24,832 bases of DNA. Origin: Verrucomicrobiota bacterium (GTDB lineage Bacteria > Verrucomicrobiota > Verrucomicrobiae > Limisphaerales > UBA11358). Under the pieces are notes generated by a model. That model worked only from the letters and a program-made list of their open reading frames with translations. It was not told the DNA's origin and made no database searches. Every line of letters starts with the position of its first letter. The first letter of the stretch is position 1. The DNA is taken from the NCBI GenBank assembly GCA_014860005.1, contig JACZKP010000107.1, positions 1 through 24,832 of the forward strand, read 5' to 3'. Both the position numbers and the translations under genes were made by a program. Shown here piece after piece: positions 1 to 6,428 of the stretch.

Positions 1-19
1 CCGAAATTTCACGGTTGAG
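1..19 (+). repeat. Left terminal inverted repeat of the IS
   Basis: Matches the right end (2025-2043, reverse complement) at 16 of 19 positions, including 11 uninterrupted bases. It could extend leftwards beyond the window. Confidence 0.7.
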
Positions 20-75
20 GCGGGGGCTGGAGCATAAAGCGTTGGTTTGCAGGACAACGATCCAAAAGGTCTCCA

Positions 76-1887
76 CTACATTTTTGACTTCGTCTCTTTT
101 TGTTTTGTGGTCTCAGGGACCTGTGGCTGGCGGATGCGCGGGGGCGGTTGGGCCGGCAACTCCCAGCCCAGTTTTTCCAAGATCAGCCGTTGTTCGGGTT
201 CGGGCAGCGTGTAGCGTGGCAGCACCAGTTCGCGTCCGTCGGCCAGCGGCAGATGCACGTCGAGCATCAGGATGCCGGAGAGGGTTTCCAACACGGCCCG
301 CGGCGTCAGTCCCGGCGCGTGGGCTGCCAGCCGTTTGCGCAACGTCACGCTCAGGCAGTACGCCAGAAAGCACACCAGGATGTGCGCCTCGATGCGCCGC
401 TCGACATGGTGGCGGATCGGGCGCAGGTGCAGGTCGCTCTTGAGCGTTTTGAAGGCGGCCTCGATTTCGGTCAGTTGCATATACAACTCCCAAAGCGTGC
501 CGGCTTGGTCGCCGGCCCGAAAGGCGCGCAGCAGGTAATGGCCGTCGCGTTCCTGCGCTTCTTTGAGTTTGTCTTTCAACAGCTCGAACTGGAAGGTGTC
601 GCGGTTGACGGGCTGGCGCGCGGCGGGAAGGGTGACTTTTACAAAGCCCCAGGCTCGGCCGGCCTCTTTGTGGGCGGCGCCCAGTTTGTGCAGGAGCGTG
701 TCGCGTTTCCACGGTCGCTGCCGGGTGCGGCGCAACGCGCGCAGGCCGCGCAGGAGCTTGGCCAGTTTGCGGCGGCGCATGGCGATTTCTTTGGCGCGCC
801 GGCCCGTGCTCTTGGCCAGCACATAGACTTCGTCGCCTTGGGAGAGCAGTTTGACTTCGACGGTGGCGCGCAGTTTTTGCCAGGGGACTTTTTCAAACTC
901 GTCTTTGAATTGATCCCAGCGGGCGCGCGGGGTGCCGACCAGATAGGAAACGGGCGGATCGCTTTGGCGCATGTCCTGGAGGGTTTCTTCGGTGGGAATG
1001 CCCCGGTCCATGATCCAAATGCGCTTGGCTTTGCCGTACTGCGCCTGGATTTTTTCCAGGAAGGCTTTGAGCGTGGTTTTGTCACTGGTGTTGCCGGGCA
1101 TGATTTCATAGGCCAGCGGAAAACCTTCCGCGCTCAAGACCACGGCGATGACCACTTGCCGGCAGTCGGAGCGTTGGTCGCGACTGTAGCCGTGTCTGGC
1201 TTTGGGGGCCTGCTCCATGGCGCCCTCGAAATACGTGCTGGTCAGGTCGTAGAGCAGCAGGTCGTAGGTGGCCCCGAAGAGATCTTTCCAGCGCGCCTGC
1301 AAATGCGTGAAGAGTGCGGCGCGGTGCGCGTCAATGCGATCCAGGCATTCGTAGAGGCGGTTCTTGGCGGCCACGGCGAAATCTTCCTCGAGCAACTGAT
1401 CCATCGCGCTGGAGAGAAACCAGCGGCGGTGCAAATGCCACTTGCTGCCCGGAGCAACCAGTTGGCGCACGGCCAGCAGTTCGAGCACCTTGAACCACGG
1501 CACCGCGGCCTTGCCCTCCGGCAGGCGTTGACCCCAGAAGGCGCCCAGATGCAGTTCATCCCAGAGCCGACAGGCCAGCCAGCAATCGCCGAAGACGCGT
1601 GGATGTTGCAACGTCAGTTCGGACAACTTGACTTGGAGGCCGTTGAGGACCTCGGGCGGGAGGTCGCGGTCTTGGGGAAAGAGACAGATTTGTTCGGTGA
1701 GTTGCGTGGCTTCGTCGAGGGCGTCGAGACTGTTGCGCCAAGCCGCTTGCTGCGGGTCATTGATCTCGCCCAGGTAAAGGACGGTGCGTTGCGTGGTGTG
1801 ACCGGCGCGCAGGCGGCGATTCTCGACGACGCTCCAATAGCGATGCACCTTGCCGTCTTTTTTGCGAGTGTTGTAGCGCAAAAACAT
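76..1887 (-). CDS. IS1634-family (IS4 superfamily) DDE transposase
   Basis: A 603-residue protein that cuts and joins the ends of the surrounding IS. It opens with MFLRYNTRKKDGKVHRYWSV, the typical start of this family, so the ATG at 1887 is well placed. The catalytic triad is visible. The first Asp is in LLLYDLTSTYFEG (about D214). The second is in RIWIMDRGIP (about D294), which follows the conserved GNTSDKTTL stretch. The Glu is in the EIEAAFKTLKSDLHLRPIRH block (about E476). The long insertion between the second Asp and the Glu is rich in Lys and Arg and is typical of the IS4 superfamily. No frameshift or internal stop is seen, so the enzyme looks functional. A 612-codon open frame on the opposite strand is an antisense shadow. 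Confidence 0.93.
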   Translation of the reverse strand: MFLRYNTRKKDGKVHRYWSVVENRRLRAGHTTQRTVLYLGEINDPQQAAWRNSLDALDEATQLTEQICLFPQDRDLPPEVLNGLQVKLSELTLQHPRVFGDCWLACRLWDELHLGAFWGQRLPEGKAAVPWFKVLELLAVRQLVAPGSKWHLHRRWFLSSAMDQLLEEDFAVAAKNRLYECLDRIDAHRAALFTHLQARWKDLFGATYDLLLYDLTSTYFEGAMEQAPKARHGYSRDQRSDCRQVVIAVVLSAEGFPLAYEIMPGNTSDKTTLKAFLEKIQAQYGKAKRIWIMDRGIPTEETLQDMRQSDPPVSYLVGTPRARWDQFKDEFEKVPWQKLRATVEVKLLSQGDEVYVLAKSTGRRAKEIAMRRRKLAKLLRGLRALRRTRQRPWKRDTLLHKLGAAHKEAGRAWGFVKVTLPAARQPVNRDTFQFELLKDKLKEAQERDGHYLLRAFRAGDQAGTLWELYMQLTEIEAAFKTLKSDLHLRPIRHHVERRIEAHILVCFLAYCLSVTLRKRLAAHAPGLTPRAVLETLSGILMLDVHLPLADGRELVLPRYTLPEPEQRLILEKLGWELPAQPPPRIRQPQVPETTKQKETKSKM

Positions 1888-2024
1888 GTCGTTGGCCGGC
1901 AGTTTATCACTGCGGCAACGGGATGTGGAAGGGGGTAGGTCTCCACTTGCGAGATCTAAAAAAACGCGACTTGCTGTTCAGCGAGTTACGTCACAGCAGA
2001 AGCGAAAATAGGCCAAAACAGGCT

Positions 2025-2043
2025 CCCATCCATGAAATTTCGG
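2025..2043 (-). repeat. Right terminal inverted repeat of the IS
   Basis: Read on the minus strand from 2043 inward it begins CCGAAATTTCA and continues with partial identity to the left end. Homology to hsdM and the palindromic repeat lie immediately outside it. Confidence 0.7.
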
Positions 2044-3422
2044 TTAAGCCGGCTTGGAAGCCGGCGCTCCGGCACATCTTTGCCATCGCCAAACAGCTTG
2101 GTGATGTCCTCGATGTGTTCCGGGCTGAGTTCCTTGCGTATGCTGCCGAGACTTTTCCGCATCTTCTGCCAGAAGCTGGAGGCGTCAATGAGTTGAACCT
2201 TGCCCTTTCTTTGGTCGGGCTTGCGGTTGCTGACGATCCAGACGTAGGTGCTGATGCCGGTGTTGTAGAACATGTCTGTGGGCAGGCCGATGATGGCCTC
2301 GACGAGGTCGTTCTCCAGCACGTAACGGCGAATCTCGCTCTCGCCCGAACCCGCGTCGCCGGTGAACAGCGGCGAGCCATTGAGCACGATGCCGAATCGG
2401 CTGCCGCCATCCTTGGCGGGGCGCATCTTGGAAATGAGATGGAGCAGGAACAACAACGAGCCATCGCTCACACGCGGCAGGCCCGGCCCAAACCGGCCAT
2501 TGAAACCTTGTTACTCGAATTCCTTGCGGATTTCGCGCTCGATCTTTTTCCACTCCACGCCGAACGGCGGATTGGACAGGCCGTAGTCGAAATGTTTCCC
2601 AAGCAGGCCGTCGGCGGAAAGGGTGTTACCGAAGATGATGTTGGCGATGTCCTGGCCCTTGATGAGCATGTCTGCCTTGCAGATGGCGTAGGACTCGGGA
2701 TTTAGTTCCTGCCCATACATGACGAGGCGGGCATCGGGATTCAGGCTGCCGAGGTGTTCGCCCGCGACGCTCAACATGCCGCCGGTGCCGGCGGTGGGAT
2801 CGTAGATGGAACGCACCACGCCGGGCTTGGTCAGCGCGTCGTCGTCCTCGATGAACAGGAGATTCACCATGAGCCGGATGGCGTCTCGCGGGGTGAAGTG
2901 TTCCCCAGCGGTTTCGTTGGAGAGTTCGGCGAATTTGCGGATGAGTTCCTCGAACACGGCGCCCATTTGCGAGTTACTCACCGCGTCGGGATGCAGATCA
3001 ATGTTGGCGAACTTCTCGGTGACGAGATAAAGCAGGCCAGCCTTTTGCAGCCGGTCAATCTGGAGGTGAAACTCGAACCGCTAGAAGATGTCGCGCACGG
3101 CGGGCGAGAACGCCTGCATATAGGCGCGCAGGTTTTCGCCGATGTGATCCTGGTCGCCCATGAGCTTTTTTAGGTCGAGGGGCGAGGTGTTGTAGAAAAG
3201 CTGGCCGGATTTTTTGAGCAGGAACGGCTCGAGATTCAGCCTGGCCTGCTCGCGTTTGGTTTTTTCCGCAAGCACGGCGGCTTTCGTTTTTTCCAGCACG
3301 CAATCCAGCCGGCGCAGCACGGTGAACGGCAGGATGACTTTGCCGTACTCCGATTGCTTGTAATCGCCGCGCAGCAAATCGGCGACGGACCAAATAAAAC
3401 TGGAGAGATTCGGGTCAGGCAT
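2044..3422 (-). pseudogene. hsdM: Decayed type I restriction-modification methyltransferase subunit HsdM
   Basis: One continuous reading frame encodes a HsdM/N6-adenine methyltransferase but is broken twice by in-frame stops. The ATG at 3422 starts MPDPNLSSFIWSVADLLRGD, the HsdM N-terminal domain. A TAG at 3083-3081 sits in DIF*RFEF, where homologues have Glu. A TAA at 2513-2511 sits in [15 protein letters not shown]. Between them are the SAM-binding motif I ([10 protein letters not shown]) and the catalytic motif NPPF ([11 protein letters not shown]). The last family-like residues are near KLFGDGKD (about 2075). After that the frame runs through a palindromic repeat into the IS and ends at 1986, so the normal C-terminus is missing. 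No hsdS or hsdR is visible nearby. The three open pieces could be read as separate genes, but they share one frame and rejoin perfectly. Confidence 0.9.
2048..2065. repeat. Short palindromic (REP-like) repeat in the hsdM/IS junction
   Basis: GCCGGCTTGGAAGCCGGC has 8-bp complementary arms around a 2-bp centre, and is followed by GCTCC. It lies exactly between the end of hsdM homology (about 2075) and the IS right end (2043). From memory, this motif recurs in Verrucomicrobia genomes; that was not checked here. Confidence 0.5.
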
Positions 3423-3876
3423 GATGAATGGCGTGGGCGACGGAAAGTGTTCCGGCAACGACTTGCAGGCGAGCGGTGGCGTCAGATGGCAAGTGGTTGC
3501 GCATGAACAGTCCGGGCAGAATGCAGAATACACCGCCGCACTGCACGGATTAATTCACGCCGCGCACGCAACCGTCCCGCAGTGGGGCCGCAACGCGCCA
3601 GCAGCGAGGCTGCCGAAACGCAAGCTGGGTGCGGGTTCTGAAATGAACCGCGTATGATCCATGCCCCCATACGGCTCGCCCTACCCACGCAACCAATCCG
3701 GAGAAAATCGGCGACCGTGTACACATTGGATCCGTCTTTTGTTGGAGACGCATTTGGCAAGTGTTCGGAGCCGGGGTTGGATCGGCTTTGTTTAGTGACG
3801 TGGTTCTGATACCAGGGTTAATAATCTTGACCTCCCGGCAACTGCCCACTTTACTTGCGGGCGTTAGGCACAATTC
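3423..3876. other. Intergenic region between hsdM (leftward) and mreB (rightward)
   Basis: About 450 bp between divergent genes. It should hold the promoters of both. Open frames here on either strand (for example 3482-3760 minus and 3421-3657 plus) have no protein-like features. A weak inverted repeat (GCAGCGAGGCTGC) lies near 3600. I see no RNA gene. The part nearest mreB contains a plausible promoter, listed separately. Confidence 0.5.
3827..3855 (+). promoter_or_regulatory. Possible sigma-70-type promoter of the mre operon
   Basis: TTGACC at 3827-3832 resembles a -35 box. A 17-bp spacer leads to TTTACT at 3850-3855, a poor -10 match. The ATG of mreB follows at 3877, so the leader would be very short. 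This is pattern matching only. Confidence 0.25.
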
Positions 3877-4902
3877 ATGTTTGCGCAGATTAAAAGCCTG
3901 TTTTCCAACGACATTGGGATAGATCTCGGGACGGCCAACTCCCTCGTTTATGTGCGGGATCGGGGCATCGTTCTTCGGGAACCATCGGTCGTGGCCATTC
4001 AGGCGGGAACCACCAACGTCCTGGCGGTCGGTGATGAAGCCAAACGAATGCTGGGCCGCACGCCCGGCAATATCGTGGCCATTCGCCCCATGAAGGACGG
4101 CGTCATTGCCGACTTCGAGATCACCGAGGCGATGCTCCGCCACTTCATCCAAAAGGTACACCATCGCAAACTGATTGCACCGCGCGTCGTCGTCGCGGTG
4201 CCATCGGGCATTACGGAGGTGGAAAAGCGGGCGGTGAAAGACTCCGCCACGCACGCCGGGGCACGGGAGGTTTACCTGATTGAACAGCCGATGGCCTCGG
4301 CCATCGGGGTGGGATTGCCGGTGCATGAGCCGGCGGGCAACATGATCGTGGACATCGGCGGCGGGACTTGCGAAATCGCAATCATCTCGCTCGCCGGTAT
4401 CGTCTTCAGCCGCAGCCTGCGGGTGGGCGGGGACGAATTCGACGAGACGATCGTGGCGCACATGAAACGGGCCTACAACTTGATGATCGGCGAACGCACC
4501 GCGGAAGAGATCAAAATACGTATTGGCTCTGCCTTTCCGCTGGAGCAGGAATTAACGATGGAAGTCAAGGGACGCGATTTAAGCTCCGGTCTGCCGAAAA
4601 CGCTGACCATTCGCTCGGAGGAAATTCGCGAGGCCTTGCAGGAACCGCTTTCCAGCATCTTGGAATCCGTCCGTCTGACCCTCGAACGCACCCCGCCGGA
4701 ATTGTCCGCCGATCTGGTAGATCGCGGCATTGTGATGGCGGGCGGCGGCGCGTTGTTGCGCGGCATAGACCGCATGGTGGCCGAAGAAACCGGCCTCCCG
4801 GTCCATATCGCGGACGACCCGTTGAGCGCCGTGGCGGAAGGCACCGGTCGGGTGCTGCAAGAGCTTCAGTTCCTCAAGCGCGTCTCCACCAACTCGAAGT
4901 AA
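3877..4902 (+). CDS. mreB: Rod shape-determining protein MreB (bacterial actin)
   Basis: A 341-residue cytoplasmic actin homologue that polymerises under the inner membrane and positions the lateral wall synthesis complex. The nucleotide-binding motifs are all present. Phosphate loop 1 is in [14 protein letters not shown] near the N-terminus. Phosphate loop 2 is in [16 protein letters not shown], and the adenosine motif is in [15 protein letters not shown] near residue 290. The start [14 protein letters not shown] carries the short amphipathic helix used by MreB to touch the membrane. Length and motif order are those of a complete family member. An AGG about 8 bases before the ATG may be the ribosome site. 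It is the first gene of the mre cluster, followed 64 bp later by mreC. Confidence 0.97.
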   Translation: MFAQIKSLFSNDIGIDLGTANSLVYVRDRGIVLREPSVVAIQAGTTNVLAVGDEAKRMLGRTPGNIVAIRPMKDGVIADFEITEAMLRHFIQKVHHRKLIAPRVVVAVPSGITEVEKRAVKDSATHAGAREVYLIEQPMASAIGVGLPVHEPAGNMIVDIGGGTCEIAIISLAGIVFSRSLRVGGDEFDETIVAHMKRAYNLMIGERTAEEIKIRIGSAFPLEQELTMEVKGRDLSSGLPKTLTIRSEEIREALQEPLSSILESVRLTLERTPPELSADLVDRGIVMAGGGALLRGIDRMVAEETGLPVHIADDPLSAVAEGTGRVLQELQFLKRVSTNSK

Positions 4903-4928
4903 TTCCTGCCTGTGTTCGCCCTGCGACA

Positions 4929-4950
4929 GAACCGGACATGACTCCGGTTC
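4929..4950 (+). promoter_or_regulatory. Hairpin in the mreB-mreC gap
   Basis: GAACCGGA (4929-4936) and TCCGGTTC (4943-4950) form a perfect 8-bp stem with a 6-base loop, 16 bases before the mreC ATG. No T-run follows, so it is not a standard terminator. It could stabilise or partly separate the mreB message from the rest of the operon. Confidence 0.4.
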
Positions 4951-4966
4951 AGCGACGCGCGAATAG

Positions 4967-5776
4967 ATGTTAAGACGGCCGCATTACATTGCCGTGGGCC
5001 TCGTGGCCCTGTTGACCTTGCTGGTTTTGAACCTGCCAGGCCAGACAACCGCCCGCCTCAAACTCGCCATTGGCAGTCTTTTCCTGCCGTTGTTCGGGCT
5101 GGCCAGCGGCACCCAGCAAGTGGCCGGACAGGCCGGAAACGCCATTCTGCCCCGGGGCGAATTGCTGCGCCTCAACGAATCCCTGCATCGTGAGAATCTG
5201 GCGCTGCGACTCCAGGTGGCGCAGGCGGAAGAGATGCAAAGGGAAAACAGCCGGCTGCGCGAGCTGCTTGAATGGCGGGTGCAATCCAAACGGAAGGTCA
5301 AGCTCGCCAACGTCGTGTTGCGGGATCCCGCCAACTGGTGGCGCACGGTGCAGATTGACCTCGGCAGCCGCAACGGCTTGAGCAACAATCTGCCGGTCTT
5401 GAGCGCCGAAGGCTTTCTGGTTGGTCGCGTCTCCAGTACCAGCCTCACCCGGGCACAGGTCTTGTTGCTGGGCGACCCCAACTGCAAAGTGGCCTCGCTG
5501 GTGGACAACGAATCGCGCGAGGCCGGCGTGGTCGGAGCGGGTGGTCCGTTCGACAGTTCGCTGGTCGAAATGAAGTGTTACCTCTCGCGCACCTCCAATT
5601 TGAAACCAGGACAGCGCGTCCTGACCAGTGGCGATGGCGGATTATTCCCCAAGGGAATCCCCATCGGCACCATTACCGATGCCCGGCTGGTCGAATCCGG
5701 GCTGTACACCGTGGCGCAAGTCAAGCTGGCGGCCAATCTCGCCAGCCTGGAGGAAGTCTGGGTGCAGTTCCCATGA
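4967..5776 (+). CDS. mreC: Rod shape-determining protein MreC
   Basis: A 269-residue bitopic inner-membrane protein. Its periplasmic part forms filaments and activates the PBP2-RodA pair. One membrane helix spans about residues 8-25 (YIAVGLVALLTLLVLNLPG). A coiled coil covers about residues 60-100, rich in Leu, Glu and Arg (LRLNESLHRENLALRLQVAQ). The MreC beta-barrel core follows, with recognisable stretches such as VVLRDPANWWRTVQIDLGS, GLVGRV-like FLVGRVSSTS and a final TSGDGGLFPKGIPIGTI. Length fits the family. The stop overlaps the mreD start as ATGA (5773-5776), so the two are translationally coupled. Confidence 0.95.
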   Translation: MLRRPHYIAVGLVALLTLLVLNLPGQTTARLKLAIGSLFLPLFGLASGTQQVAGQAGNAILPRGELLRLNESLHRENLALRLQVAQAEEMQRENSRLRELLEWRVQSKRKVKLANVVLRDPANWWRTVQIDLGSRNGLSNNLPVLSAEGFLVGRVSSTSLTRAQVLLLGDPNCKVASLVDNESREAGVVGAGGPFDSSLVEMKCYLSRTSNLKPGQRVLTSGDGGLFPKGIPIGTITDARLVESGLYTVAQVKLAANLASLEEVWVQFP

Positions 5777-6321
5777 GTGCGCTGCCTCACACCCTGCTAT
5801 TTGGGGCCGCCTTTCTGGCGGTGTTCTGGGAGGCGGCTTTTCCGTTCATTCGCGTTCTGTTTGGCGCGCAAATCAGCCTGCTGCCGCCGTTGATGGTTTA
5901 TGCCGCGTTGAGCATGGGGCTGAGCACCGTGGCGGTGCTGGCGGTGGTGAGCGGGGTACTGTTTGATTCACTGTCGGCAAATCCGCTGGGCATCAGCATC
6001 CTGCCCTTGTTCGCGATTGGCCTGCTGATCTACGCGCGCCGGGACCTGATCCTTCGCGACCAACCCTTCGCGCAGTTTGTGCTTGGTCTGGTCGCCAGTG
6101 CGGCCACGCCGGGTCTGATCGTGGTGTTGCTGTTGACTGCGGGCCAGACCCCGCTGCTGGGCTGGGGCTCGCTGTGGCAATGGCTGGTCATGAGTGTGGG
6201 CGGCGCGACTGCCACCCCCATCCTGTTTGCGCTGTTTGGCTGGGCGAACCGCGTCCTGGGCTACCGCCGCGTGATCGAAAACAGTTTCCGTCCGGATCGG
6301 GAAATCCGGCGAGGAAAATGA
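5773..6321 (+). CDS. mreD: Rod shape-determining protein MreD
   Basis: A 182-residue multi-pass membrane protein, with about five or six hydrophobic helices and a short basic tail ending DREIRRGK. MreD is the third, poorly conserved partner of MreB and MreC in the elongasome. I assign it from size, topology and position rather than from sharp motifs, although VVSGVLFDSLSANPLGISIL resembles the conserved core of the family. The start MSALPHTLLFG at 5773 is chosen because it overlaps the mreC stop (ATGA). The longer open frame back to 5575 would run through mreC. The stop itself overlaps another ATG at 6318, the start of a small ORF. Confidence 0.88.
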   Translation: MSALPHTLLFGAAFLAVFWEAAFPFIRVLFGAQISLLPPLMVYAALSMGLSTVAVLAVVSGVLFDSLSANPLGISILPLFAIGLLIYARRDLILRDQPFAQFVLGLVASAATPGLIVVLLLTAGQTPLLGWGSLWQWLVMSVGGATATPILFALFGWANRVLGYRRVIENSFRPDREIRRGK

Positions 6322-6428
6322 AAACCGACGCCGTAAAGAATTGGAATGAAGAAGGTTTGAACCAGGGCGCGGGCGCGGCCTGGATTCGCGCCATTGCACC
6401 TTCATTAATTTGCTCCGCCATTTGCTAA
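6318..6428 (+). CDS. Possible 36-residue small protein between mreD and PBP2
   Basis: This small frame begins at an ATG that overlaps the mreD stop (ATGA, 6318-6321). It ends in a TAA whose last A is the first base of the PBP2 ATG (TAATG, 6426-6430). GAGG at 6311-6314 precedes it, rather close to the start. The peptide begins MKTDAVKNWNEEGLNQ and has a hydrophobic second half (AAWIRAIAPSLICSAIC). No family is recognised. Ribosomes could use it simply to carry translation from mreD to PBP2, or it may be a genuine small component of the wall machine. It could also be chance. The tight fit at both ends is the only real evidence. Confidence 0.4.
   Translation: MKTDAVKNWNEEGLNQGAGAAWIRAIAPSLICSAIC

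Larger units (their letters stand above)
1..2043 (-). mobile_element. IS1634-like insertion sequence, whole element or nearly so
   Basis: The two ends carry imperfect terminal inverted repeats. Bases 1-11 read CCGAAATTTCA, and the reverse complement from 2043 inward starts with the same 11 bases; 16 of the first 19 positions match. Between them lies one long transposase gene on the minus strand, with about 75 bp of non-coding DNA after it and about 156 bp before it. About 2 kb with a single ~600-aa transposase is usual for the IS1634 branch of the IS4 superfamily. The right end abuts a palindromic repeat inside the remains of hsdM. The left end coincides with the start of the window, so the outer flank and any target duplication cannot be seen. 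The exact outer base of each end is inferred only from the match. Confidence 0.8.

Noticed and set aside
100..1938. 612-codon open frame antisense to the transposase
   Set aside because: Mirror of the real GC-rich coding frame; no domain or start signal, while the opposite strand has a full DDE transposase.
1986..2981. Two separate methyltransferase genes (1986-2471 and 2511-2981, minus)
   Set aside because: Both lie in the same frame as the N-terminal part up to 3422 and are split only by stop codons; they are pieces of one hsdM.
2511..3083. Recoding of TAG/TAA as sense codons in hsdM
   Set aside because: TAA and TAG end other intact genes here at the expected places (for example mreB with TAA, rodA with TAG), and the gene has also lost its 3' end.
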